64,000 nucleotides of DNA from Akkermansiaceae bacterium (GTDB taxonomy: Bacteria > Verrucomicrobiota > Verrucomicrobiia > Verrucomicrobiales > Akkermansiaceae): contig JAHCBC010000005.1 in assembly GCA_019634595.1 (NCBI GenBank), forward strand, positions 248,001 through 312,000, given 5' to 3'. Within the stretch, counting starts at the first letter, position 1. Each line of letters opens with the position of its first letter. The notes under the pieces are model-generated. The model was given only the letters and a program-made list of their open reading frames with translations. It was not told where the DNA came from and ran no database searches. The position numbers and the translations under genes are program-made. This document shows, in pieces, positions 9,116 through 18,289 of this stretch.

Positions 9116-9687
9116 TCCGCGCCGCATTATGCTGCTGGCTGCTTGCTCTCGTCCCGCTGCACGCGCAGGTGGGGGATAAGATCGTCGGGGCGGCGCGCAA
9201 GCAGATCGGGGTCACGCTGACCTATGACCCTGCCTACACGTCGCTCTCCTATCCCAATGGCGACGTGCCGCGGGAGAAAGGGGTCTGTACGGATGTGGTG
9301 ATCCGTGCCCTGCGGGATGGTCTTTCGCAGGATCTCCAGAAGCTGGTCCACGAGGACATGAAAGCGAACTTCGGCAGCTATCCGAAGAACTGGGGGCTGA
9401 GCCGCACCGACCGCAACATCGACCACCGGCGTGTGCCCAATCTGCGGAAATACTTCGAACGGAAGGGATATGGCATCAGGCTGGCCTCACCCGTGGACTA
9501 CGCCGCGTTCCAACCCGGTGATCTGGTCACCTGCACCGTGCCGCCACATTTGCCGCACATCATGATCGTGAGTGATAAGAAAACCGCCGATGGTAGGCCG
9601 CTGGTCATACATAACATCGGTGGCGGTGCGAGGGAGGAGGACGTGCTGGCGGCCTATCCTCTCACCGGCCACTACCGCTGGAAGTAA
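9112..9687 (+). CDS. DUF1287 family secreted protein
   Basis: Secreted protein of 191 aa with signal peptide (cleavage after LHA, residue 17 or so). It matches the DUF1287 family (E. coli YijF type) by GARKQIGVTLTYDP near the mature N-terminus, the YPNGDVPREKGVCTDVVIRALR block with a conserved Cys/Asp, NIDHRRVPNL, and PGDLVTC...PHIMIVSD with a His. The Cys...His arrangement resembles an NlpC/P60-like papain fold, so a peptidoglycan or amidase role is possible but unproven. The ATG overlaps the previous stop, implying translational coupling with the DUF1080 gene. Confidence 0.85.
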   Translation: MIRAALCCWLLALVPLHAQVGDKIVGAARKQIGVTLTYDPAYTSLSYPNGDVPREKGVCTDVVIRALRDGLSQDLQKLVHEDMKANFGSYPKNWGLSRTDRNIDHRRVPNLRKYFERKGYGIRLASPVDYAAFQPGDLVTCTVPPHLPHIMIVSDKKTADGRPLVIHNIGGGAREEDVLAAYPLTGHYRWK

Positions 9688-9696
9688 GGAGAAGTA

Positions 9697-9939
9697 AGGA
9701 GGGAGGACACTCCTGTCCTCCGACGGCATTGGCGAATCAGAGAAAATTCACCGCCAAGACGCCAAGCTCGCCAAGAAAGAGTATGGAACTCTTCAAATTC
9801 GCCAGACTCGTGGTCAGCCTCTTCCTTTCCCTGAAAACCAAGAACTGAAAACTTCTCCTCCTTCTTCCGCCAATGCCGCCGGAGGACAGGAATGGGAGCG
9901 AAGCGGACATAGCGGCTCTGCCGCAATGTCCTCCCTCCT
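9697..9939. repeat. Intergenic inverted-repeat element (copy 1)
   Basis: Non-coding element filling the gap between the DUF1287 and bioB stops. Outer arms of 12 bp match perfectly (9697-9708 and 9928-9939). Inner arms of 23 bp match at 22 positions (9712-9734 and 9868-9890). Between them is a stretch with short CGCCAAG repeats. A 20-bp segment at 9897-9916 is identical, in inverse orientation, to 57709-57728 in the second element. No transposase frame is present, so this looks like a miniature, non-autonomous element or REP/BIME-type repeat. Confidence 0.7.
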
Positions 9940-10949
9940 CAGCAACAACCCGCCCCCGCACACGCAGGGCTGGCGGGCAGTCCGCAGTCGGCCTCCGGGG
10001 CTTCCAGCGACGGATTCGGGGCGAGCGTCGAGAGGCCGAGCTTGGCGAGCAGCGCACGGTCCTTCTCCACGGACGGATTCTTCGCGGTGAGCAGCTTGTC
10101 TCCGTAGAAGATGGAGTTGGCGCCGGCGAAGAAGCACATCGCCTGTGTTTCATCGGAAAGGCGGGTGCGGCCTGCGGAAAGACGGACTTTCGCCTTCGGA
10201 ATGGCGATGCGGGTGACGGCGATCATCCGGACGAGGTCGAACGGATCGACCTGGGGATTCTCCGCCAGCGGCGTGCCCGGCATCGGCATCAGGGAGTTGA
10301 TCGGCACGCTTTCCGGTTGCGGGTTGAAGCTGGAAATGACCTCCAGCATCCGCAGGCGGTCGGTGATCGTTTCCCCGAGACCCAGGATGCCACCACAGCA
10401 GACGGACATGCCGGCGTCCTGCACGTTGCGGATGGTCCGCAGGCGGTCGTCGTAGGTATGGCTGGAAACGATGTTCGGGTAATGTTCCGGGGAGGTGTCC
10501 AGGTTGTGGTTGTAGGCGGTGACACCCGCCTCACGCAGGCGGACCGCTTCCTCCGGGCCGAGTTCGCCGAGGGTGACGCAGACCTCCATGCCGAGGGTGG
10601 AAACGTCCTTGATGATGTCCAGCACCTGCTCGAAGCGCTGGGTGCCGCCGCGGACACCGCGCCAGGCAGCGCCCATGCAGAAGCGGGTGGAGCCTGTCTC
10701 ACGGGCGGCGCGCGCGCGTTCCATGATCTGCTCCTTCTCCATCAGCCGTTCGATCTGGACGCCGGAGTTGTAGCGGGCGGACTGGGCGCAGTAGGAACAG
10801 TCCTCGGAACAACCGCCGGTCTTGATGGAGAGGAGCGTGCAGAGCTGGACTTCGGCGTCCGGCCAGTTGGCCTCATGCACCTTCCGGGAACGCTGGATGA
10901 GTTCGAAGAAGGGAAGGTCGTAGAGTGCCTGGAGTTCGGAGAGAATCAT
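9939..10949 (-). CDS. bioB: Biotin synthase
   Basis: Radical SAM enzyme inserting sulfur into dethiobiotin. From the ATG at 10949 the protein is 336 aa and begins MILSELQALYDLPF. The [4Fe-4S]/SAM motif CSEDCSYC is intact, followed by QSARY, MGAAWRG near the SAM-binding strand, YNHNLDTSPE with the [2Fe-2S] ligand region, CCGGILGLGE and the C-terminal FFAGANSIFYGDKLLT. The frame is open for 44 more codons upstream but these overlap the next gene. The C-terminus ends in a Cys-rich tail (CAGAGCC). No other biotin gene lies alongside. Confidence 0.95.
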   Translation of the reverse strand: MILSELQALYDLPFFELIQRSRKVHEANWPDAEVQLCTLLSIKTGGCSEDCSYCAQSARYNSGVQIERLMEKEQIMERARAARETGSTRFCMGAAWRGVRGGTQRFEQVLDIIKDVSTLGMEVCVTLGELGPEEAVRLREAGVTAYNHNLDTSPEHYPNIVSSHTYDDRLRTIRNVQDAGMSVCCGGILGLGETITDRLRMLEVISSFNPQPESVPINSLMPMPGTPLAENPQVDPFDLVRMIAVTRIAIPKAKVRLSAGRTRLSDETQAMCFFAGANSIFYGDKLLTAKNPSVEKDRALLAKLGLSTLAPNPSLEAPEADCGLPASPACAGAGCC

Positions 10950-11004
10950 GTGGGAGAGTGAAAAATGGGAAAGGGAAGGGGGATATGCCGGTCTTGGTAT
11001 CGGG

Positions 11005-11688
11005 TCAGCGTGCCCAGCCGCCATCGATGAGTGGCATTTTCCCCTGGCCAACGGAAGTGTAGAGCGTCTTGCCCCTGGCACCCTCCAGAGGGATGCCCAC
11101 GGTGTTCCTCCACACCCTGGTCATGCTTTCGCCGGTATGGCAGCCCCAGCTCTTGCAGTAGGCGTTTTTCGAGAAAACGGAGGACTTGATCTTCGGCAGA
11201 TCCCGCTCATGCAGCCAGGCGGTGGACGCCGCCATGATGTCACTGCCGTAGTCGAGCATGAAGGCGTGGCGGTTCGAGTGGCCGAAGTAGTCGAAGGTCT
11301 GGACGGAACCGCGCGGACGGGAGTTGATGGCGCGGATGAGGTCCCCGGTGGTGTTCACCCAGATCAGGGTGACGCGCCGCTTCGCCGCCTGCTCGTTGAT
11401 CCAGGTGGTGTAGGGCTTTCCGTCCTCCCGGCCACGGGCCTGGTAGCTCCTCTGGTGGACCATCCATACGATGGCTGCGTCCGATCCGTAGGCCTGCCGG
11501 ACCTCCGCCATGCGGAGGGTGGCCGCGCGGATGAAGTTCGCCCACCAGCGGTCGTGCTGGTCATCCGGCACCCGCAGGTTCTCCCACTTTCTCAGGGATG
11601 GACCGCCGGATACGATGACGTGCTCCGCGCTGGCGATGCCGGAAAGGAGCAGGAACAACAGGGCGGCGAGCCGTGCGAAGAGTCTCAT
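11005..11688 (-). CDS. Secreted protein with possible caspase-like His/Cys pair
   Basis: About 227 aa from the ATG at 11688, with a clear Sec signal peptide (MRLFARLAALLFLLLSGIASA). No named family recognised. The segment TFDYFGHSNRHAF followed about 45 residues later by SWGCHTGESM recalls the GHS...C spacing of caspase/clostripain-fold (clan CD-like) proteins, which is an inference only. An alternating strand/helix core (AIVWMVHQ, RVTLIWVNTTG) fits that fold. It sits between bioB and the tpiA terminator and has no obvious partner. Confidence 0.65.
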   Translation of the reverse strand: MRLFARLAALLFLLLSGIASAEHVIVSGGPSLRKWENLRVPDDQHDRWWANFIRAATLRMAEVRQAYGSDAAIVWMVHQRSYQARGREDGKPYTTWINEQAAKRRVTLIWVNTTGDLIRAINSRPRGSVQTFDYFGHSNRHAFMLDYGSDIMAASTAWLHERDLPKIKSSVFSKNAYCKSWGCHTGESMTRVWRNTVGIPLEGARGKTLYTSVGQGKMPLIDGGWAR

Positions 11689-11726
11689 GGCGGGGAAGGT
11701 AGAAGGTCCGGATGCCTGAGACAAAT

Positions 11727-11752
11727 GAAAAACCCGGTTCGTGGGAACCGGG
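11727..11752 (-). terminator. Rho-independent terminator after tpiA
   Basis: An 8-bp GC-rich stem (11733-11740 with 11745-11752, tetraloop between). Read on the minus strand it is followed by a run of T residues (TTTTTCATTT). It lies 38 bp beyond the tpiA stop and so probably ends the pgk-tpiA transcript. Confidence 0.8.
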
Positions 11753-11789
11753 TCCTTTGAACTTCATACGCTCCGGTGGCGTCGGCCGG

Positions 11790-12581
11790 TCAGGCGGACT
11801 GGGTGCCGTTCCGGACGATTTCAAAGAAGCTCTGCGGCTCCAGCGAGGCACCGCCGATGAGGGCACCGTCGATGTCAGGGCAGGCCATCAGTTCCGCGGC
11901 GTTGTTCGGCTTCACGCTGCCGCCATACTGGATGCGGATCTTGCCGGCGGCGTCCGCGCCGTACAGCTCGGAAATCACCGACCGGACGAAGGCGTGGGCC
12001 TCCTGCGCCTGCTGGGAGGTGGCGGTGACGCCGGTGCCGATCGCCCAGACGGGCTCATAGGCGACGACGATTTCCGCCAGGTCCTTTTCGGAGACATCCT
12101 TCAGGCCACCGGTGATCTGGGTGCGGAGCACTTCCTCCAGCTTGCCGGCCTCACGCTCGGCGAGGGTTTCACCGATGCAGAAGATCGGCTTCAGGTTCGC
12201 TTCGCGCGCCTTCTTGATCTTCGCGTTGATGACGGCGTCCGTCTCACCGAAGATGGAGCGGCGCTCGCTGTGGCCGAGGATCACGTAGTGCACGAAGAAC
12301 TCGCGCAGCATCAGCACGCTCACCTCACCGGTGTAGGCGCCGGAGTCATACTCGGAGCAATTCTGCGCCGCGATCTGGATGGCGTGGGCGTTCTGGACGG
12401 CGGTGGCCGTGTGGAGCTGGTCCGCCAGCTTCGCCAGCGACACGAACGGCGGCGCGATCACGATCTCACTGTTGAAATTCGAACCCTGGAGCTTGGAGAG
12501 CAGGCTCTTCACGAAGTCCTCCGTTTCCGAAGGTCCTTTGTTCATTTTCCAGTTGGCGGCGAAGATCGGCTTGCGGTTCAT
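11790..12581 (-). CDS. tpiA: Triosephosphate isomerase
   Basis: Glycolytic interconversion of dihydroxyacetone phosphate and glyceraldehyde 3-phosphate. The ATG at 12581 gives MNRKPIFAANWKMNKG, the canonical start with the active-site Asn and Lys. Also seen: GHSERR with the electrophilic His, VVAYEPVWAIGTG with the catalytic Glu, and the phosphate-binding GGASL near the C-terminus. At 263 aa it is of normal size. It lies 47 bp downstream of pgk; a strong terminator follows. No gapA is adjacent, unlike many bacterial gap-pgk-tpi clusters. Confidence 0.97.
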   Translation of the reverse strand: MNRKPIFAANWKMNKGPSETEDFVKSLLSKLQGSNFNSEIVIAPPFVSLAKLADQLHTATAVQNAHAIQIAAQNCSEYDSGAYTGEVSVLMLREFFVHYVILGHSERRSIFGETDAVINAKIKKAREANLKPIFCIGETLAEREAGKLEEVLRTQITGGLKDVSEKDLAEIVVAYEPVWAIGTGVTATSQQAQEAHAFVRSVISELYGADAAGKIRIQYGGSVKPNNAAELMACPDIDGALIGGASLEPQSFFEIVRNGTQSA

Positions 12582-12628
12582 ATCGTTGGGATCGGGTGTT
12601 TTGACGTAAAAGCTGGCAGGTAATTCAA

Positions 12629-13825
12629 TCAAGCGTCGGAAAGTGCGGCCACGCCAGGGAGCACCTTGCCTTCGAGGAGTTCGAGGGAGGCGCCACCGCC
12701 GGTCGAGATGAAGGTCATCTTGTCATCCAGGCCGAACTTGTTGACCGCGGTGACGGAATCTCCGCCACCGACGATGGTGGTGCCGGTGTTGGCGGCCATC
12801 GCTTCCGCAACGGCCTTGGTCCCCTTGGCGAAGCTGTCGAGTTCGAACACGCCCATCGGGCCGTTCCAGATGATGGTCTTGGCCTTGGCGACCTCCGCGA
12901 CGAACTCGTCCACGGCCACGTCACCGATGTCGATGCCTTCCCAGCCGTCCGGGGTTTCGCCACCCTGTTCGTAGGGCTGGGTGCTCTTGGTTTCGGCACC
13001 TTCCTTGAACTCCTGCGTGATGCGGGTGTCGGCGGGGAGGAGGAACTTCACGCCCTTCGCCTTCGCGTTGGCGAGGATCTCAAGCGCGAGGTCCAGCTTG
13101 TCCGCCTCCACGCGGCTGTTGCCGGTGTGGTAGCCCTGGGCCTTGCGGAAGGTGTTCGCCATCGCACCGCCGATGAGGAAGGCGTCGGCCTTTTCCATGA
13201 GGGCGTTGATGACCTGGATCTTGTCGGACACCTTCGCTCCGCCCATGATGACGAGGAACGGGCGCTCCGGGTTCTCCAGCTTGCCGACGAGGTATTCCAG
13301 CTCGCGGTCGAGCAGGAAGCCGGAAGCGGCCTTCGGGATGAAATGGGTGACACCCTCCGTGGAGGCGTGGGCGCGGTGGGCGGTGCCGAATGCATCGTTC
13401 ACGAAGATCTCCGCGTTGCCGGCGAGGGCCTTCGCGTAGTCCTTTTCGTTCGCTTCCTCGGCTGGATAAAAGCGGGTGTTTTCCAGAAGCAGGACCTGGC
13501 CCGGTTGGAGCGCGGCGCGGAGCGCGGCGGTTTCCTCACCGATGCTGTCCGGGGCGAGCTTCACTTCCTGACCGAGGATTTCGGAAAGGGCGGCCGCTGC
13601 CGGAGCGAGGGAGAACTGGGCGTCCGGTCCGCCCTTCGGACGGCCGAGGTGGGAGCAGAGGACGAGCTTCGCGCCACCTGCGATGAGGTGCTTGATCGAT
13701 GGCACGGCACCTTGGATGCGGGTGTCGTCGGTGATGGCTCCGTCCTTGAGAGGAACATTGAAGTCCACACGCATGAGGACTTCCTTCGCATTGACGTCGA
13801 GATCGCGGATCGAGAGTTTGGCCAT
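12629..13825 (-). CDS. pgk: Phosphoglycerate kinase
   Basis: ATP-generating glycolytic enzyme, 398 aa. Diagnostic blocks: MRVDFNVPLKDG near residues 18-29, LCSHLGRPKG, LLLENTRFYP, NDAFGTAHRAHAST, GGAKVSDKI, NGPMGVFE, and the C-terminal GGGDSVTAVNKFG with STGGGASLELLEG. All substrate-binding residues expected are present. First gene of a pgk-tpiA pair on the minus strand. Confidence 0.97.
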   Translation of the reverse strand: MAKLSIRDLDVNAKEVLMRVDFNVPLKDGAITDDTRIQGAVPSIKHLIAGGAKLVLCSHLGRPKGGPDAQFSLAPAAAALSEILGQEVKLAPDSIGEETAALRAALQPGQVLLLENTRFYPAEEANEKDYAKALAGNAEIFVNDAFGTAHRAHASTEGVTHFIPKAASGFLLDRELEYLVGKLENPERPFLVIMGGAKVSDKIQVINALMEKADAFLIGGAMANTFRKAQGYHTGNSRVEADKLDLALEILANAKAKGVKFLLPADTRITQEFKEGAETKSTQPYEQGGETPDGWEGIDIGDVAVDEFVAEVAKAKTIIWNGPMGVFELDSFAKGTKAVAEAMAANTGTTIVGGGDSVTAVNKFGLDDKMTFISTGGGASLELLEGKVLPGVAALSDA

Positions 13826-13910
13826 GGGCGGGGAATCCCGCCCGAGAGAAGCCCCGCTGTCAAGCCATGCTCATCTCCGGCCCCCAAGAAAGCTCCCGGA
13901 ATGCGGGAAT

Positions 13911-16637
13911 CTAATCCCCGGGGAACGGATCGGTTGAAAATCGCTCATACTGGCGGCGGATCATTGAGTCCCCGGGTGCGAAATTCGTGGCCAGGATGGA
14001 CCATTTCACCGCCCCTTTCCTGTCCTTTTTGGCGAAATGGACCTCGGCGAGGGTGTCCAGGTAGGCCGCTTCGTCCGGATTCAGCGCAAGCGCCTTGCGG
14101 GACAGCGCTTCCGCCTCCGGCAGGCGGCGTACGGCCCGGGCTGCCAGCCAGGCACTGCCGTTCAGCGTCTGTCCGGAGAGTGGGAAGCGTTCGGCCAGTC
14201 CGGACATGACCTTCCAGGACCGCTCGAAATATTGGTCATGTTCCTTGATCAGGCCCGCCTTCCGCAGAGCGGGGAAAAAGTAATCCGCCAGATGGCCCAC
14301 CCCGGGAAAGAAAGAGTGGCACCGTCCCAGCATTTCGAGACCCCGTTCCCGGTCGCTTTCCATGAGGGACAGACCGTGGGGGAGATCCGCCCGCAGGCGC
14401 ATGTTCAGGAGAAACTGGGCCTGTGACAGGTCCGTGTCATTGTCATTCGCACGAAGCGCCATTGCTTCCGCAAGCGCGGCGGATTCCTTCCACCGGCCCT
14501 GCTCCAGAAGCTGGACGGAGTAGCGGTTGAGGGCATCAAAGGAGTAGCCGCTGATGAGATCCCCATAGGGTTCGGAGGAGGGCGATGATTCGATGGTGTA
14601 GCGGGCCAGCCAGATGGCGGATCTTTCCATATCGCCACCGAAGGCATAGGCGTTCGAGATCATGATGGAGGAGCCGGAGTCACCCAGCGACAGCTTTTCG
14701 GCCCAGCCATCATGCACCACCGCCTCTTCCTCCCGCCCGGCCCGCCTGAGGCTGGCGGCGAGGTAGGCATGCAGTTCCGGACGCCTCAGCGAAACCTTGT
14801 CGCCTTTGTCTCCGGCGATCATCTTCGTGAAAATATCCGCCACCTGCCCCCACTCACCCCGGATGGAGAGGCCCATGAAGCTCTGCGTCTGGAGGGAGGA
14901 ACTCTGGTCGGCGGCGGGTTGCATGCCCAGCACCTTCAGGGAGGTGGCCATATCCGCGAACCGGCCCTCCGTCCGGGAGAAATCGGATGGGTAGGCGATC
15001 CGCTTGAGATACTGCGGCTTCTGGGCGGGTGTTGCTTTTTCGACCGCCTTCCATGCGAGGCCCAGCCAGCGGTCGCGGGTCCGTTTCGGATCCGGGATGA
15101 CTCCGAACAATCCAAGGAGTCCCTCGAACCGGTCCGCGAAGGTTGCATCCCCGTCCAGCACCTCCTGCCAGTCCCACCACTGGATGGCGACTTCATCCTC
15201 GCTGAACGCCAGATTGACCAGCTGGCGCCAGCGTCCCTCATCCTCTCCCGCCCATTTCGTGGCGACCGCCTGTGCCAGGACGGCGGTGTCACACGGGCCG
15301 GGGCCGTGATCTCCGGAAAAGAGGGAGGCCAGCAGGATCAGGAAATCGTCCAGATCCGTCTCCGCCATTGAAAGCAGCGGCTTCTCGAAGGCGGAGAGCA
15401 TCTCCGCTTCGAGGCCCAGTTGGTGGAGGAGGAGAGCCAGTCTCTTCAGTTCCTTTTCCGCCTCGCCGGATTCGTTCTCCGCGCGCTCGTTCTCGAATCT
15501 CCTCTGGTTCAGATAGACTCCGAATTTCCCCTCCACCCATCCCTTGAAGTCGGGTGCCTCAGGATCCAGCCCAAACGCGGAAAGCGCTTCATCATACCTT
15601 TCGATCGAGGAGTAGTAGTCGATCGTCTGGAGCAACGGAGCCTTGGGCAACGCGGCTTCCGCCAGGTCGGGATAGCCTGCCAGGAAAAGATTCCATGCAG
15701 CGCCGGCGCGTGCAGCCCCATCCCGTGAAGTGGTGGCTTCGGAGGACAGTTGCCGGAGGGCGATTCTTGCTTCCTCCTGCCGGTTGGGATCCCACCGGCC
15801 TCCGACGATGTCCATGTAGGGTTTTCTCGAGGAGTTTTCACCGTCCTCCTTCATGAGATCCAGCCAGGGCAGGAGGTCACCGTTGAACAACCCCATCGCC
15901 GCCGCCAGTTCCGGATCACCCGCTTCCTTCGCCGCAGCCGCCGCGGTGGCGGTGTCACCCGCCACACGGGCCAATGCCACACGCCAGTCCGCCGGTCCGG
16001 AGGCCGCCTTCAGGCGTTCTTCCTCCAGTGTTCCATTCGTGCGGTGGAAGCAGGCCAGGGCCATCAGCGACCGGGCATCGCGCGGTGCCAACTCCAGAAA
16101 TTTCCGCGCTTCATCATCCTTCCCCTGGATGAGCTTTTCCCGTGCCCCGATGATGGCGGCTTCGTAGGCCTGATCCAGCAGTTTCCCCAGGATCACGGGA
16201 TCCGTTTCAGCGGCATAAAGTTTCAGGATCTGGTGCCATCCCCGTTTCATGGCGATCTTCTTGAAAATATCCGCTTTGTTCCCGGGGAGCGCCTTCTTGT
16301 AGTCCTCCACGTGCTGGATCAGCTCCGGGTCCGTGTCCGGCGTGATGAAATGCTCGATGTCCCTGATGAGCTTCGATGCGCGGAACGCCACTTCCGGATC
16401 ATCTCCTGCGGCGGCTTTCCTCAATTCCCCGAGGATCGGTTCGCCCAGGGTCCAGAGCTTGAGCGTCGCCTTTTCACGCACCCCGAAGTTCTCCGAGGAA
16501 AGGTCGGAAATCAGCGCCCTGACGGTTGCCTCCGCAGCGCTCCCCTGGGTGTTGGGGGCGTCTTGGGAGGGAGCGGCTGCAGACAGCACTCCCGTTCCTG
16601 CCAGGAACGCGAAGAAGGCGGCGCTGAAGGGATTCAT
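13911..16637 (-). CDS. Large secreted TPR/HEAT-like repeat protein, function unknown
   Basis: 908 aa with a Sec signal peptide (MNPFSAAFFAFLAGTGVLSA). Residues 30-100 resemble a HEAT-like helical unit (NFGVREKATLKLWTLG...DDPEVAFRASKLI), a form often seen in planctomycete/verrucomicrobial secreted proteins. The rest is all-helical with degenerate TPR units; the clearest is at the C-terminus (PEAEALSRKALALNPDEAAYLDTLAEVHF). No catalytic motif is visible, so a periplasmic scaffold role is likely. It stands alone, divergent from the S41 protease gene. Confidence 0.75.
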   Translation of the reverse strand: MNPFSAAFFAFLAGTGVLSAAAPSQDAPNTQGSAAEATVRALISDLSSENFGVREKATLKLWTLGEPILGELRKAAAGDDPEVAFRASKLIRDIEHFITPDTDPELIQHVEDYKKALPGNKADIFKKIAMKRGWHQILKLYAAETDPVILGKLLDQAYEAAIIGAREKLIQGKDDEARKFLELAPRDARSLMALACFHRTNGTLEEERLKAASGPADWRVALARVAGDTATAAAAAKEAGDPELAAAMGLFNGDLLPWLDLMKEDGENSSRKPYMDIVGGRWDPNRQEEARIALRQLSSEATTSRDGAARAGAAWNLFLAGYPDLAEAALPKAPLLQTIDYYSSIERYDEALSAFGLDPEAPDFKGWVEGKFGVYLNQRRFENERAENESGEAEKELKRLALLLHQLGLEAEMLSAFEKPLLSMAETDLDDFLILLASLFSGDHGPGPCDTAVLAQAVATKWAGEDEGRWRQLVNLAFSEDEVAIQWWDWQEVLDGDATFADRFEGLLGLFGVIPDPKRTRDRWLGLAWKAVEKATPAQKPQYLKRIAYPSDFSRTEGRFADMATSLKVLGMQPAADQSSSLQTQSFMGLSIRGEWGQVADIFTKMIAGDKGDKVSLRRPELHAYLAASLRRAGREEEAVVHDGWAEKLSLGDSGSSIMISNAYAFGGDMERSAIWLARYTIESSPSSEPYGDLISGYSFDALNRYSVQLLEQGRWKESAALAEAMALRANDNDTDLSQAQFLLNMRLRADLPHGLSLMESDRERGLEMLGRCHSFFPGVGHLADYFFPALRKAGLIKEHDQYFERSWKVMSGLAERFPLSGQTLNGSAWLAARAVRRLPEAEALSRKALALNPDEAAYLDTLAEVHFAKKDRKGAVKWSILATNFAPGDSMIRRQYERFSTDPFPGD

Positions 16638-16987
16638 CAGAGCTACATGCTCGTGGATTCCGGGGAGAAATCAACCCCTGAAGGTCAGGGGGAGCGGGGT
16701 GGGAAAAGAAAACCGCTGTGCCGTTCTTGGCGCTATGAGCCACGTTCCGTAAGCTCAACAAGTGGGACCGTCCGGACTAGGTGGGTCTTCCTGTGAAGGC
16801 ATGACCTGATTGGCCGGATTATGATCCCGTGGTAGTGATATCGGTTCGGGCTAGCTGCCAAAATCGAACGCACACAGCAGTCGTTGGACAGAGTAAATCC
16901 GATCCCTCCCCCCGCAACCAAAATCTGGTGTTCCATCCGATTGAATTTTTCCCGCGCCAAGCCGGGTGGGCGGTGTTAGAGACGGTC
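16638..16987. other. Divergent intergenic region
   Basis: 350 bp between the divergent starts of the TPR protein and the S41 protease. I find no convincing gene. The plus strand around 16893-16915 (ending in a C-run, then GCAACCA) superficially resembles the 3' end of a tRNA, but no D-arm or anticodon arm can be paired upstream. Presumably holds the promoters of both genes; no strong -35/-10 pair is evident. Confidence 0.5.
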
Positions 16988-18217
16988 ATGAAATGGTGGT
17001 GCGGTTTCCTGCTTCTTCCTTCGCTTTCCATCGCCGCCCCGGCGGGTCCGCCGGATGCGGAGGAAGCCGCCTATCCGGCCATCGAAAGGTTCATCCAGGT
17101 GCTGGAAGCGGTCAGGAAAAACCATCCGGATACGGATCGGCTGGCTTATGAACGGTTGGTCAACCACGCGCTGGAGGGGATGATGGAAGGGCTGGATCCC
17201 TTTTCCTCCTTCATCCACCCGGAAATGGCGGCGTTGATGAAATCGAATGAAAAGCTCGATCCGGAGGTGCCTTCGCTGGGGATGACGCTCGGTCTGCGGG
17301 ATACCGGCCTCTATGTCATGGCGGTGGCTCCTCCCGGCCCGGCAGGGCGTGCCGGGATCACCACAGGCAGTTCCGTGCTGGAGATCGATGGGCGGCCCAC
17401 GGAGGGAGGGGAGTTCGAGGATCTGGTCGGAACCCTGCGGAAGAAAGCGGGGGAGACGAGCCGTCTGAAGCTGAAGTCCCCCGAAGAACCGAAGCCCACC
17501 GAAGTTTCCCTCGTCCACCGACTGGTGGAGGAGCGGTCCGTTGCCGACGCGAAGATCATCAACAAGGAAAAGGGCACCGGCTATATCAGGCTCGCTTCGT
17601 TCGGTGCCGCTTGCGCGAAGGAGATGGAAGTTTCCCTCGATGATCTGGAGGACGCGGGCATGAAGTCACTCATCCTGGATCTCCGTGGCAACGGCGGAGG
17701 GGATCTGCATGAAACCGTGAAAATCCTCGGCCTTTTCGTTCCCCCGGACACCACCGTGGTCACCACCCGCAGCCGGAATGAGGCGGAGGAATCGCTCAAG
17801 ACCCCTTCACGGCAACGCCGGAAGCGGGAGTATCCCATCGCGGTTCTGATCGACCGCATGTCCGCATCCGCGTCCGAACTCACCGCCGGCGCGCTCCAGG
17901 ACCTCAAGCGGGCGACCATCATCGGGGAGCTGAGCTTCGGCAAAGGTTCCGTGCAGAACATCATCCCGCTGGGGCAGGGAACCGCCATGCGTCTCACCAT
18001 CGCCACCTATCACACACCCTCCGGGCGCACTCCCCACCGTGTCGGCATCACTCCGGATGTGCCCGTGGCACTGGAGGACATGGACCGCGATAATTTCGAG
18101 AAGCGCAACCGCGCGGACTCCCTCGATGAGGCGGAGCGGAAGAAGGTGGAGGCGTGGGGGGATCCCGTGATGAAAAAAGCGGAGGAAGTCCTGCAGAAAG
18201 CGGGACAGGCGAAGTAG
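16988..18217 (+). CDS. S41 family carboxy-terminal processing peptidase (CtpA-like)
   Basis: Periplasmic serine protease that trims C-termini. The ATG at 16988 opens a signal peptide (MKWWCGFLLLPSLSIAAPA); 409 aa in all. Domains: helical N-terminal region, PDZ domain (about 95-175, with GLYVMAVAPPGPAGRAGI), and the S41 core with KSLILDLRGNGGG, the catalytic Ser in MSASASELTAGAL and the catalytic Lys in SFGKGSVQ, then PSGRTPHRVGITPDV. Both catalytic residues are present, so it should be active. The C-terminus is a short charged helix. No operon partner. Confidence 0.92.
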   Translation: MKWWCGFLLLPSLSIAAPAGPPDAEEAAYPAIERFIQVLEAVRKNHPDTDRLAYERLVNHALEGMMEGLDPFSSFIHPEMAALMKSNEKLDPEVPSLGMTLGLRDTGLYVMAVAPPGPAGRAGITTGSSVLEIDGRPTEGGEFEDLVGTLRKKAGETSRLKLKSPEEPKPTEVSLVHRLVEERSVADAKIINKEKGTGYIRLASFGAACAKEMEVSLDDLEDAGMKSLILDLRGNGGGDLHETVKILGLFVPPDTTVVTTRSRNEAEESLKTPSRQRRKREYPIAVLIDRMSASASELTAGALQDLKRATIIGELSFGKGSVQNIIPLGQGTAMRLTIATYHTPSGRTPHRVGITPDVPVALEDMDRDNFEKRNRADSLDEAERKKVEAWGDPVMKKAEEVLQKAGQAK

Positions 18218-18289
18218 GAGGCACTTCGCCCGGATCTCCACCGTTCCCGGACCGTAGCCGGGAATCTGGTGAAATGCGGCCAGCCGGGA

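Noticed and set aside
9736..9780. Short CGCCAAG direct repeats inside element 1
   Set aside because: Too short and degenerate to call a separate repeat array; treated as part of the element.
10950..11004. BirA operator upstream of bioB
   Set aside because: No inverted repeat of the biotin operator type is visible.
16838..16916. tRNA-like 3' end (C-rich stretch then GCAACCA)
   Set aside because: No matching 5' acceptor strand, D-arm or anticodon arm can be paired over the preceding 75 bases.
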